Of a stretch of 64,000 bases of DNA, positions 52,471-63,978 are shown piece by piece. The notes under the pieces were generated by a model. It saw only the letters and a list, made by a program, of their open reading frames with translations, was not told the DNA's origin and searched no databases. The position numbers and the translations under genes were made by a program. The stretch covers positions 42,442,390-42,506,389 of the forward strand of contig NC_030384.2 of the NCBI RefSeq assembly GCF_001625215.2, written 5' to 3'. Positions within the stretch are counted from its first letter, which is position 1, and each line of letters opens with the position of its first letter. This DNA comes from Daucus carota subsp. sativus. Taxonomy: Eukaryota > Streptophyta > Magnoliopsida > Apiales > Apiaceae.

Positions 52471-52665
52471 CTCCCTCCGTCCCACCAGGTTCTTTACGTT
52501 ATTTTTTGACATGCATTTTAAGACTCCTATAAAGTATAGTTCCATAATGTTTTTATTTAAAAAAAAATCTTGAAAAAAAATTTGACGTTTAAACTTTTAT
52601 TCAAAAAAAAATTAATTGAAAAAACATTATTGAACTATATTTTATAAGAGTCTCAAAACGTTATT
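52471..52665. mobile_element. Partial Stowaway-like MITE
   Basis: CTCCCTCCGTCCCACCAGGT after TA at the left. TCCTATAAAGTATAGTTCCATA and the complementary TGAACTATATTTTATAAGAG form the arms. The right terminus is missing or unrecognisable. Confidence 0.55.
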
Positions 52666-53171
52666 CGGCAGAGTTTGCTTCTCTTAGCACTTTAAGTTAA
52701 TTCTACTTTTTACATATTGTTTGGCAAAAGAATAGAAGTGATTTTTTTGTGTTTTTAAGTCAAAAATGCAATTTTTTTTTTGAATTTTTTAATGATTATA
52801 TTTATTACGGAGTTTTTAAAATTCTAATATACAACAAAATTTATTTATTAATAAATTTCTTGTAGTTTAATATTTTGAATTATTCCTTAATATATAAATT
52901 AAATTACCAAACACAGTCGACCCCGGTTATATGGCAGTTTCATTGAAACAGCTTAATTTTACACGCACACAAACATATACTTGAACCCAGTAAAGCGATT
53001 TGGATCGCGGTCATGACTAATGGAGTAGTACTTATCCAGTGAGTCCATCTAGGCATCTATATGTTTATGAACTGGGCTGTCAAGTTCAACATAGGAATTT
53101 TTGTATTAAGGCGTTAAGCCCGCTTTGCTTTCTAAGGGAAGATTAATAGAACTAGTATTAACGAAGTTTTA

Positions 53172-53419
53172 CTTCCTCAGTCTCAATTTATCTGTCTTGA
53201 TTTTTTATGGTTAAATTGACCAAACTTTGATCGGTAATTAGTCATTATTCTTACATGATTTTGAAAATCGAAAAAATACATTTTAAAGTAAAATAGATGT
53301 AGATTCTAGTATTATATTTTTCATAATTTTTTAAATTTTACATGTGTAAATCTCAGTCAAAATTTGGTTAATTTGACCATAAAAAATCAAACAAGACAGA
53401 TAAATTAGGACGGAGAGAG
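53172..53419. mobile_element. Stowaway-like MITE
   Basis: CTTCCTCAGTCTCAATTTAT at the left and ATAAATTAGGACGGAGAGAG at the right are inverted, flanked by TA. Arms continue through TGGTTAAATTGACCAAACTT and its complement. Confidence 0.8.
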
Positions 53420-53763
53420 TAATTGACAAAACAACTCAGACATTTAGCAATTGCTTTCTGCTGAGCACCATGCAGCATTGTAATATAGATAATAAAGATA
53501 ATTATAAACTCTTATGCAACTTGTTACAAAAGCACATGACAAAAGATAACAACTGAGTAACAAAGCGATTACAAAAGTTTCATATTCCAGAAATGTTTTT
53601 GAATTTTCAATTTTTGGTGATGGTTGATGTTTCAGGGTTAAAATCTGAAAGTGCTACAAGATAAATGGTGGATGATGTTGTCTGTGTGTTTTCAGTTGTT
53701 GTCTGCTGCACCTCTGGTTCTGTTTCCTCCGGCTTGAATCTGTTACATATATTTGTTGCCCAA

Positions 53764-53848
53764 TATAAAATATTTTCCCGATAATACTTCTCTCCCTGTC
53801 TTGTAGTATTACTTGAATAGATCCAGTATCATCCGAAGCTAAGCACAA
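53764..53848 (-). pseudogene. Possible fragment of an RPA1-like OB-fold protein
   Basis: A short minus-strand frame reads ASDDTGSIQVILQDRE and SIIGK, which resembles the D-x-TG...DRE...IGK pattern of plant replication-protein-A-like OB domains. No flanking exons were found and the frame soon becomes unrelated. Such fragments are common relics in plant DNA, including from Helitrons. Weak call. Confidence 0.3.
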
Positions 53849-55303
53849 TCAATCGTAATCTACAAAATTTGTTTTAGTTATAAAACTTTTAAATTGTATT
53901 ATCATATGATCTCGTAAATGTTGCATACTTATATTTTAATCACTGTGCTTATATTTCATAAATGTTGCATACTTATATTTCTATTCTACATATCATTGCT
54001 TTTGTACAAAATCTGATAATCATACTAATCGATCAGGCAAGTTCGATACTGCGGAAAATACAAGCAAACGCACGATTACTCAAAGCTAGCTCAATCGTTA
54101 AAAATGTCGACGCATTTTTGTGTGCAGTTGCTCTTGCACAAACTTGATAATTATAGACTATGTGATGCACTAATCATTTAATCATATCGGGTTTTGTCTT
54201 TTGTTATGATCACTAATCCACTCATAATCCACCCCCTAATAAGTACCTGCACAATCGTATCAACCACAATAAATCTGCATACGCAATGATACTCATTCTA
54301 GAAAGATAATGAGTACCATATATCGTTAGAAAACCCATTGTTTTGGTAATTATTAAAGCAACTTTAATGCAATCCTGTTAAATGACGTTCAAGTGATACC
54401 TAAAATGGAAAAATTCCAAGCAAGATAAAAAATAATTAAAATATTTAAAATGCGTAAATCTCACAGTATGTGGAAATTGCTTACTAGATTGATTCCTTGT
54501 CATTCATGCACACTGTGAAATTGTTTGGTAGTGGTCAGAAGTTGCTGGAGGCAGTACTGCAGCAATGCATTAGCAGTTGAAAAAGCAAGTACCAAAGCAC
54601 AGATGTATAGATACATATTATACATATATTTGTGTGGGAGAGAGAGAGAAAGAGAGTAGGTGTGTGAGAGAGAGACATTGATTGCAAGAGAGAAAGAAAG
54701 AGGTAAAGACATTGCTTGGGGAAAGCATATATGGAGTTGGCAGAGGGTGCAGAAGCCCCTCTTAAAAGCCTTTTACAGAGAGCTGCTCATACTATACTGC
54801 CCACCAATCATTCATTTCTTTTTCTCTAGAAACATTAATTATTTAACAACTCCTCTCATACTACTCTATTGATTTTTATTGTAATTACGGAATTGGATTT
54901 CGAGAGTGAGGTTAAGAAATATTATCATTGTTACAGGTTAAAATTGATTTGGCAACTAAATGAATGTTACATGATCACCTTTGGCCACACTTAAGGATAA
55001 TTAGTACTTGTATTAGAGCATTCACATCCGGCTCCCAATCCCCAACCCCAAAAATTTACTAAAAATAGTAATTCCTCAAACTTTTTTACAAATTTTTAAA
55101 AGTTTCTACCATCCCGTTCCCCATATTCAATCCCTATCCCCATAAAAGTATAAGATAAGACTTGATATTTAATAAAATAATAATGAAATGGTAATGAAAT
55201 GGAGGATGAATAGTGTATGGGGGATGAATAGTGAAACCCCAAATATGGGGATTTGTTTCCGGTCCTCAAAACCAAACTCTATTTTAGGGTTCCGGATGTA
55301 AAC
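53849..55303. other. Gene-free spacer
   Basis: Contains a short GA-rich run at 54637-54705 and a repeated ATAAATGTTGCATACTTATAT-type word near 53915-53980. No supported gene. Confidence 0.4.
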
Positions 55304-55305
55304 TA

Positions 55306-55911
55306 CTCCCTCCGTCCCATTTTATGTGACCTCATTTCCTTTTTGGGACGTCCCAAAAAGAATGAACCTAGAATACTTACTATTTTTTAACACTACTTTT
55401 CACTATTACACCTACTAACTCTATATTTTATACTCTTTTATTATTAAATAAACACTATTACACTCACTACCTTCCTCTACTATCTCAAATCTATTACTCC
55501 CTCCGTCCCTATTTATCTGTCCATTTTGAAAGTAAAAATTTGTCCCCATTTATCTGTCCATTTATACTTTCAAAACTAATTTAATGACAGTTTTTCAAAT
55601 ATATCTCCATAATTTCAATTTTCAAGGCTTGACTTATTTAAAACTTAGTTGAATTCATGTTTTCAATACATAAAATAGGGGTTTCCACCATTTTCAAGAT
55701 ATTAATTAGAGGTATTTAATGAAAAAGTTTATACAATCAATTATTCCTTGGTATGTGTTTTTTTTCCCAAAATGGACAGATAAAAAGGGACAGAGAGAGT
55801 ATTAAATATTGATAGGTCCCACCACTTTACCCACCTTTCAACTACATTTACTACCTTTTTCTTAATCTCCGTGAAAGTCAAACCCATTCACATAAAATGG
55901 GACGGATGTAG
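55306..55911. mobile_element. Stowaway-like MITE interrupted by another
   Basis: The left end CTCCCTCCGTCCCATTTTAT pairs with ATAAAATGGGACGGATGTAG at the right, flanked by TA. Its arms are split by the element at 55497-55799. Confidence 0.75.
55497..55799. mobile_element. Nested Stowaway-like MITE
   Basis: CTCCCTCCGTCCCTATTTAT at the left and ATAAAAAGGGACAGAGAGAG at the right, inverted, each flanked by TA. The inner arms CTGTCCATTTTG and CAAAATGGACAG (about 55520 and 55777) also pair. Inserted into the older element around it. Confidence 0.85.
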
Positions 55912-57721
55912 TATATTTTTACAAAAGTTAGTAGATTTGTTTAAATTATGGGGATGGGGTTGAATTTGGGGTTCAAATATGAATGCTCTTAAGGATTAAG
56001 CATTTGCGTAAGAATGCTAAAAGAATAAACACATGCACATCTGGTAGGTCACATCAATCAATAGAAAAGAGTGAGTCACACAGTAAAGATAGAATCAATC
56101 CCATATACTTTCTTTTGCTCTAGTTTTTACTTTTTCTATATAATTCCATTTACTCGTGAGTCGTGACTACTCACTGTATAGTTTTAAGTAAGGGTTTGTG
56201 GTTAATTTTCCACTTTTAGGTTGATTTAATAACTGATAATTAAGTATCTATAATTGAACTCCATAATAAATCTGAAGTTAACCGAATATTATTATTGTTA
56301 GCCTCAACTCAGTTCACTTTAAGACTAGCCCAAAATTCAAAACCTAGAAGAACTAAATCATCAAAATGTAACATAAATATATGGAAAGACTTCCAAATTA
56401 TTTTAAACTATTAATATAATTAAGAAATATAATATTAGGTTTTTTTTTGACGAAATAATATGAGGTTTTTAGTTTTGGTTTATTGTGAAAGAAATGAGTA
56501 GTACTTGTTTTGGACACCATGAAAAATGTTATTGAGTAGATAATAATGTTTGGTATTTTTTTTTTTTGCTAGATAACTTTTAATGCTTTTACAAACAATT
56601 ATGGATAGTATTCTTTTTATTTTTTTTTTAAGCTCTAAACTCTTTAAATTTAAATAAATTAATCATGAAAATTTGAGTTAAATTATCAGTAATCTGTATA
56701 AGTGAAAAAGCCAGGATATTGTGAACGGTTGATGATTTCATGATTTTCCTCTTTACAATTATTTAGAAAAAATATGTAACAATTATGTTGTAAGAACGTC
56801 AGAAGCATGTAGATAATTAAATAATTGAATGAATACATATAATAACAAGTGTTATTAATATAATACACAGAAGTCTATATATTTACCCGTAGCATTGAAA
56901 GAAAGAGAGCAAAAGGAGTGACAAAAGGAGGAGTACGTGATAGATGGAAAGATAAGAGTAGTAGAGAGAGATTGAGAGAGAGATCAATAATGAAGGAGGG
57001 ATGGGGAGATGGGACCAGCTGAAGTGGGATGGCAGGGCGTGGAAGAGGACGAACATGACTTTGTCGGTTGATTTATGCTCCTCCTCACTCCTCTCTCTAA
57101 CATCATCGCTTGTTTTCCACTTCTACTAAAAATCTTACACTACATACTTAAATCATCAGTTTAATGTATCTACAGTTGTACTAATGTACATTTAATAAAC
57201 AACTAACTAAGCAAGGTCCATTAAAGTACTTGTAATTGTAAGAAATACTTAAGCTGGCCACAGCTACACATATTAAGCTAACCTAAAGCAAAGCTAGCTT
57301 CAATACAAGCAACCAAGCTGTCTCTTGCTACCTACTACTATTCCCCATATGCCCCCCTGCTGGAACCTCTGCAACACCACCATTCTCCATCTCACCCCTC
57401 TTACCTAGCCTAGCCCTATTATCCTCTCCCCACTTTTCTTTCCTTTCCTCTCTTTCACCTCTTCTCCTAACCTTTATTATGCATTTACATTTTTAAAGCT
57501 TAGATTTGTTGCCTCTCCTTATATATCTTCCTCACTCTCCTTAAATTTTCCTAGATTACAATTTATGCTGAGATTTATTAGACCCCATTGCTTCTCACTA
57601 TCCCCACCTTAATCTCCATCCCTCTTTAATCACCACTCCCTATCCTTATCTCTTTACCTACTGGCTAATTTCTTTTAAGATCGTTCAATATTAAGTGCTT
57701 ATTATTATCGAGTCTAATTCA
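55912..57721. other. Upstream region of the homeodomain gene
   Basis: Mostly AT-rich. A GA-rich run is at about 56895-56990 and a long pyrimidine-rich leader-like stretch at about 57330-57660 precedes the start codon. One micro-insertion lies at 56441-56454. Confidence 0.45.
56429..56466 (-). repeat. Micro-insertion TTTTTTTTGACGAA with 12-bp direct repeats
   Basis: ATAATATTAGGT (56429-56440) and ATAATATGAGGT (56455-56466, one mismatch) bound TTTTTTTTGACGAA. Confidence 0.7.
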
Positions 57722-58654
57722 ATGGCACTGAATGGTACTGAGAAGGAAATGAGAATGCCACCTGGTTCCTCATGGTCTTCAGAAACCCTAGATCATGGTA
57801 ACAACAATAACAGTGCTACGGCTAATCATCACCACCACCTTTCTGATCAGCATCATCAGGATCTAACAGATCGGTTTCAGGTTATGCCTATTTCTGTTGG
57901 ATCTAAACTCAAGTTACCCACCAAGTACCGCGAGTGCCTCAAGAACCATGCGGCCACCATCGGAGGCCACGTCACCGACGGCTGCGGCGAGTTCATGCCG
58001 AGCGGGGATGACGGAACCCTAGAAGCCCTCAAATGCGCTGCATGCAACTGCCACCGCAACTTCCACCGCAAAGAGTCGTGTAACCCTTACGCCGCCGACA
58101 CCGCGGACTTCGCGAGAACCAACGCCGTCCACCCGCTCCCCCTCCCGCTCCCCGCGCCAATGCCGTCGCCGTCGGCGAGCAGACACCGAAACGTCCACAC
58201 GCCGCTCAATATGCATTCCAACCACTGGGCCCCCGTGGCCCCGCCGGTGAAGATGGCGTTCGGGAGCGGAAGCGGCGCCGCCACGGACTCTTCCAGCGAA
58301 GAGCTCAACTTCAATGCCGGCGGGGCCGTGGCCCCGCCCTACGGCTCCTCCAAGAAAAGATTCAGAACAAAGTTCACACAGGAGCAGAAGGAGAAGATGA
58401 TGGAGTTCGCCGAGAAAGTCGGGTGGCGAATCCCGAGAGAGGATGACGCGCAAGTACAAAGGTTTTGCGGCGAGATTGGAGTGAAGAGACAGGTGTTTAA
58501 GGTTTGGATGCATAATAATAAGAGCACTTCTGCTGTTTCTGCGGCTCCTGCTCATATTGTTAACATTGATGCTTCTGCTGCGGCTGCTGCTGCTGTGGGT
58601 GGTGGTGAGGTAATGAAAGATAAGCAGGTTCAAGACTCCACTTATGGGGATTGA
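57722..58654 (+). CDS. Zinc-finger homeodomain (ZF-HD) transcription factor
   Basis: Intronless, 310 residues, as usual for ZHD genes. The ZF-HD dimerisation domain at about 69-118 has KYRECLKNHAA, GCGEFMPSG and CAACNCHRNFHRKE with its conserved Cys/His set. The C-terminal homeodomain at about 211-267 reads KKRFRTKFTQEQ, WRIPREDD, and recognition helix VFKVWMHNNK. Flanks contain His-rich (35-45), Pro-rich (138-151) and Ala-rich (284-291) runs. ZHD proteins form dimers through the zinc finger and bind ATTA sites; many act in flower and vascular development. The start is the ATG giving MALNGTEKEM; the longer open frame upstream lacks an ATG. The coding region is strikingly GC-rich against its flanks. 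Which ZHD orthologue it is cannot be stated. Confidence 0.95.
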   Translation: MALNGTEKEMRMPPGSSWSSETLDHGNNNNSATANHHHHLSDQHHQDLTDRFQVMPISVGSKLKLPTKYRECLKNHAATIGGHVTDGCGEFMPSGDDGTLEALKCAACNCHRNFHRKESCNPYAADTADFARTNAVHPLPLPLPAPMPSPSASRHRNVHTPLNMHSNHWAPVAPPVKMAFGSGSGAATDSSSEELNFNAGGAVAPPYGSSKKRFRTKFTQEQKEKMMEFAEKVGWRIPREDDAQVQRFCGEIGVKRQVFKVWMHNNKSTSAVSAAPAHIVNIDASAAAAAAVGGGEVMKDKQVQDSTYGD

Positions 58655-59925
58655 TGATGGAGCTAGCTAGAGCTAGAGCCAGAGGCAGAGGTACAGCTGC
58701 TCATGCTTTGATTCAAGTACACCTCCTAATTAATCTAGCTAGCTTTAATTAATTGGCTTATTATTTGCATTATTCGGACAGATTAAGTAGGGATGTCGTC
58801 TGTGTTAATAGAGATAATCTAGCCTAGCTAGTGTAGAAGAATGTTTCATTTTATCATGTCCTGATACTGTTGATTCCTTAATCAGATTAATTATTAGTGT
58901 ATTAATTCGTCTCGTGAAGTATTTTTGGCTCTCGGCCAAAATAATTAAATTAATTTTGGATTATTGGGGACTAATCCATACATGTTCTTGCTAGTAATTA
59001 ATGAGTTTCATTCATAAAATTTGGACTCTTAATTAGGCCAAATTCATGCATGGTCTAATCTATTAATCACATATGTAGAGAACGTGTGCTAAATACTTCC
59101 ACAGCCTTAATTTGCACTGCTTTGGGGCCTAATTACGTGTATCGACTATCGCCATGTATTTGCATTTTGCACATATGACTACGGACGCCTTTGTGGTGAA
59201 TAATGTTGTTCGTTATTTCTTTCATAATCTGCAAAGATTAGTCAAGTTTCTCACTACTGTCATTTTTTAAAGTTGAAACTGCTGAAGCTGGATTTCTGGT
59301 TTCTGAATTCTCACCTCTGGGGCATAATAAAGTAGGTGCTGTAATTAATAAATCGAAAGCCTCGACAAAACAGGCAGGAGATAACTCCGTCTGAAACCAT
59401 GTGAATGCTATGCAAGAGACCAACAACAATCCATCTGCGCCATATGTACCCTACATTTGGTGTTTGGTGTTTATCTATGTGACCAATTAAAATCATTGTA
59501 TCGAACATGTGATCCATCGGACGAAAAAATTTGACGTAAGTTTGTCGAATTTTTCTTGTTTTTGTCGAAGTCCATATGTATAAATTAGTTGGTAAAATCG
59601 AATAAAATTAATTAATAAACTCACATGATATACGACATGCAAAACTGCAGAACATTACGTGTCAAGTATGCGTTTTCCACTGACATATGTAATGCTTTTC
59701 ATAATGGCAATCTGATGAAAAGCTTTCAAAGTACATAGAACAACTGAGAAACTGAACAATTTGGGCTACCTGTTAATCATCAGATCATATTTTCGACAGT
59801 GTTTATTGTAAAGCTCATACAACAGGTCGGATGACCTTTAATATCGCTCAGATTCTAACTAAGAACAATGACAAATTAAAACTTTAGTCATACATGATAA
59901 TTACGTACTTAGCGTGTTAAAAAAG
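58655..59925. other. Convergent spacer between ZHD and SWEET genes
   Basis: 3' flanks of both genes. CTAGCTAG-type palindromic words cluster at 58660-58830. No gene supported. Confidence 0.4.
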
Positions 59926-61256
59926 TTAATTATGATCTGGTGCTGTCGAAACCACGACCTGGTGCAGTTCCAGTTCTTTTCCGTTGATACTATCGGCCTT
60001 ATGGATCTTGGTTGGCGTATAGAGCTTCCCTTCGGCAGACTGGCCTTTGTTCTTGGCCTTGAGCTCGTCGAGTTCATAAACACTTTCCTTCTTCGCGTTC
60101 TTGTATATGCAGTAGAGCATCATTTGAGCAAAACCAAGTAGGAATCCCAGTACATTTGGTAACTGTCCATGGATGCAAAGACATACCAGATTTCTATCAG
60201 AAAGGACTGCTATATATGTGCATACAAATTATTTCCTCACCAAGGGGGAATTATACATATCATTGTAAGTTTAGGTACTTACAGCAATGTAGTAATCTCT
60301 AACGAAAAATCCGTAGAAGAACCACATGGTGGCACATAAAGTGAGGAAAAATGAGAGAGTGAACGGCATGAACTCTACGCTCTTTGTCTGTATCACTTGT
60401 TTCTGCACCACCAAATATATGCTTAATGTTGTCAATACTGCAGAAGGGAATTTTTGTTCTAGCAAATTTACACGATACATCAACATAGAATTATACCATG
60501 ATGCTTAGAGGAGCCGCAAAAACAGCAATGTTGATTGCAGCACATATCCATCCGACCAGTGTGACTCTGTCAGGTCCCTCTACCAGGAGCAGGGAGAACA
60601 GCACGATGACACCGAGGCCCCCCACGTTGAATATAAGCACCAGCCCGATTGTGAACACCTGCACGATTGTTTAGTGAGGATTGGCATGTATTTAATTAGC
60701 AAGTCCAAGTAGATGTGAAAATGAGGGATTAATTTGGATCCGGACCTTAGATTTCTTGGATGCATAGAGCACATAGAGGAAGAGGTAGATTGATTCAATA
60801 ACACATCCAATGCCATTGATGCTTACGATCATATAAGCGTTGGTCTTGAGAAAGGCATAATACAAGAGTAAGGCGGCACTGAAGAGGGCTACTGAATACG
60901 GTATTGATTGAAATCCATCAGATGATTTCTTCGTGTAGATCTGGTAGAAGGTTGGCCTGATCATGAGCATTGCAGACACAGTTATCTACTTGTAATATTG
61001 CCATAATAACTCTGAAATTTTATTTATAATTATAAATCTGTAAAACTTACAAGGGTGCCAGGAAAACCAGAAAGGATATAATATTTCCTGCACACAACCA
61101 AAAACAAATAATTAATTGGACATGAAGGTACTAGACATTAGTCCAAGGAGCTCAGTTGACAAGAAATCATGCATGCATGGCTGCTAATGCTAAATTTTTA
61201 TATATACCTAAGAGGCCGAAGATAAAAGCCAGCAGTTCGAAGCTCAGAGCTGCCAT
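59926..61256 (-). CDS. SWEET sugar transporter, clade III type
   Basis: Six exons on the minus strand: 61256-61208, 61087-61051, 60956-60746, 60658-60497, 60402-60283, 60162-59926, giving 271 residues. Two MtN3/saliva triple-helix repeats joined by a linker helix make seven membrane segments. Residues lining the sugar pocket in studied SWEETs are present: Asn76 in [11 protein letters not shown], Trp180 in ATMWFFYGF, Asn196 in [23 protein letters not shown] and [16 protein letters not shown] are typical of clade III, the sucrose-exporting group of plasma membrane or tonoplast. The hydrophilic C-terminal tail (about 220-271) is normal. Substrate preference for sucrose is inferred from the clade. 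The start [11 protein letters not shown] is the first ATG and matches family starts. Confidence 0.95.
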
Positions 61257-61363
61257 TTCTCAAAATCAAGCTCGAATTAATCGGCAGCAAAAGAGATAAA
61301 TTGCTCTTTGTTTTAGTGTCTAGCTGATAACCAAGTGTGGGTTGATTGTTGTTAACAGCAGGC

Positions 61364-61372
61364 ATATATATA
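61364..61372 (-). promoter_or_regulatory. Probable TATA box of the SWEET gene
   Basis: TATATATA on the minus strand about 108-116 bp before the start codon, in otherwise mixed sequence. Confidence 0.45.
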
Positions 61373-63853
61373 GTAATCAGCAGGGATGAGCAATGTATTG
61401 CTGATATGTGGCAGGGAAGTTGCCTCATGGACATTATTTAGTTCGGGTCCTAAGCAATATCATACTGCCTAAACTGCACTCTGATCTCCACCTGTCATTT
61501 CTGTAACCAATTGGCTAAGTTCACAAATTGTGTACAAAATTTTAGTAATGTATCTGGAATATCAGTGTGACGGCTGTACAAAATTCCGCCATATTTTTCT
61601 CATGTCATGCTATTTTATTTTATTTCTCAAGTCTGTGTTATGGTTTCCTCTCTCAGTCGAAATGTTGATGTATGCCTAAAGTTGCAACTACCTGGGCTAA
61701 TGCGGCACAGGGAAAACTAGTTTTAATTCGAGTTCAAGTTGAGAAAAATATTCTGAAGTCACTGTGGACCCAAAAGAATTCTCGAATAATGAGTTGGCCA
61801 ATATAAATTGGATTATTTGTATTTATACAGGGTCTTATAATTATTAATAAAAATGAAACCAATCAAAAATTACCAATTAAAATTGAGAATTTTTTTTAAA
61901 TACAAACTTTTAGAAATACTTTTTAAAATTCTCTGATCAGGAGATGTGGACCTATAAGATCCTCAGTTTCGTCCGACACACACAGATATTCATGTATGTG
62001 TGTTATTTGAGCTGAAAGACGATTCGAAAAGTTGGGCAAGATTTTTGTTAAGAGTTGCCGAATGCAGCAAAATTTTCAAGATATTAACGGAAGAATCTTT
62101 AAATAATATCCAAGTGCAGCAAGCCCATATTCGGGCTCGCTTTTCCACCAGATACCAAAAGAACAAATATTCAAATATTCATATTTGTTTTTGAAGGTAA
62201 ATAAAATTGAAGTACCAGAAGTTTTTTTATTAGCCTTCATCTGTTGTTATTTAATTCACAAATAAAAGTTGGAGATTTCAGAACCGTGCAGTTTTCTTTT
62301 TCTTTTTTTCTTTCGCCAACTTGGATTGAAAATTAGAGTATATTGAGTAGAGGTAAGAAGTGACTAACAGAAGGCCCTTATACACAAGAGGGAGCAGGAC
62401 CGGAACGACCTGCATCTGTGAATCTACTGGTGTTTGTTTCCAAAAACTGCAAATTTTTGCTTAACAACATCTTGAATTTCAGGTAAGTTTGCATGACATG
62501 ATGACAGTGTTTAATGGATGATATAAGTGCCGTGGTATCATGAACTATTTAATTACGCGGCCTCTAATTTGGACCTCTCTATACTAATCATCAGCTTAAA
62601 TTTAGGTTCTTTAACACAAAGACGATATAAACAGCATTTATGTACAAAGGTGTACAAAGGTGTTCTCTCTTCATTAGCCTATACTATATACATCCGCACA
62701 CAAAGAAGTGGCTGTGGTATACATGAGTTGGCCATCCTATATACTTAACATTGCCAAATCTTTTTTTTTATGAGTAATTAAGATGTGAGCAAAGTATAAG
62801 GTCCAAGAATCCCTTTTGCAGATTTTGGTTGCGCATGAATTTGGACAACTTGAATATGTATAAACTGTTTGGACAAAATAATAATATAACATCACAAATT
62901 TTAATTGGATAATATTTAGTTTTCTTTTAAAAATACACATTATTATAGGATTTTATATAATATAATATATAAAATATAACAAACCCTTTATAGATAATAA
63001 AATCAAAATATTTTATAGGATTAATTGATAATTTACGTAATGTTTGTAAGATTTTACAATTATTATTTATGATTATATATATATATATTTCTTTTAAAAG
63101 ATCATTTAAAATTTCATCATTAGTGTTTATCAATAATATACAATTTCCCTAACAAATATTTTTAGTATTGGGTTCTATTACATGATCAAACAATAATTTT
63201 GTAAGCTGTACGGTATTTTCACTTATTTAAATTTTAATTTACTAAAAAATAGGTAAGATTGAATATGATATCAATCATATAAATGGAGTTGGCATATGGC
63301 TTGATCATTGAATGTTGTAAGAATTTATTCGGTCAATCTGATATTTTTATTTATATAGTGATTTGGATTTAAGCCATTTCAAATTCTTTTTGTTTATATT
63401 CACTGTTCGTTTAAAAATATTTATTATATTAAAATAAGAACAGTACATGAGTTTTAGTTAGAGAATTTATGAAAAAACTCTTTTTTTGTTTCTTTATAAC
63501 ATTACTCTATTTTCGAAAATATATAAAAAGAAAGTATGATTCACAATTATAAAAAGTTAGACAATTTTTTTAATACAATTTACGAACAAATGAAATCCAA
63601 ATCACCATTTTTAGATGCGCTTCAAAAAAAAAAATTAGATAAAAACCAAAGTTCTGCAGCTGGTCCACCAGTGCATTTACTTGCAAGATCATCTGTGATC
63701 GTAAAATCGTATATTTGCAAAAAAAAAGTTCAAAAAACAATTTTTGACGATTTTCTTAAAGAAAGTAAGCAATTTAATAATAAATTATTTTAAAATACTT
63801 ATATAACTTTTTTGTGAAGTCAAAATCTAGAAAATATAGTATTTTCAACTTAC
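61373..63853. other. Gene-free 2.5-kb AT-rich region
   Basis: Promoter side of the SWEET gene and spacer. Short frames (62000-62194, 63536-63793) have no recognisable family. ATATATATAT run near 63076. Nothing else supported. Confidence 0.4.
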
Positions 63854-63978
63854 CAAACTGGGAAGATAGCTGCAAGTTCATGTGTCACTTTATAAAACAG
63901 AAGTTGGATAAGTGGTGACCAATGAGGAAGAGTGCTGGCTGCTTGGCCTGTGCTCAGGAGTTCAAAAATGCATGTCAC
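63854..63978 (-). CDS. Internal exon of an unrecognised gene crossing the window edge
   Basis: On the minus strand a 125-nt open stretch encodes VTCIFELLSTGQAAS then TLPHWSPLIQLLFYKVTHEL and AAIFPV, directly followed by a good donor (TTTG|GTAAGT-type, GTAAG). A possible acceptor TTTTCAAG lies before it. Composition and codon pattern differ from the AT-rich neighbours and look like real protein. I do not recognise the family. The rest of the gene would lie partly beyond the right end of the window; downstream exons on this side were not found in the AT-rich sequence at 61373-63853. Confidence 0.45.

Noticed and set aside
58019-58633. 204-residue open frame antisense to the homeodomain gene
   Set aside because: Shadow of the GC-rich ZHD coding sequence; Ser/Arg/Gly-rich with no family features.
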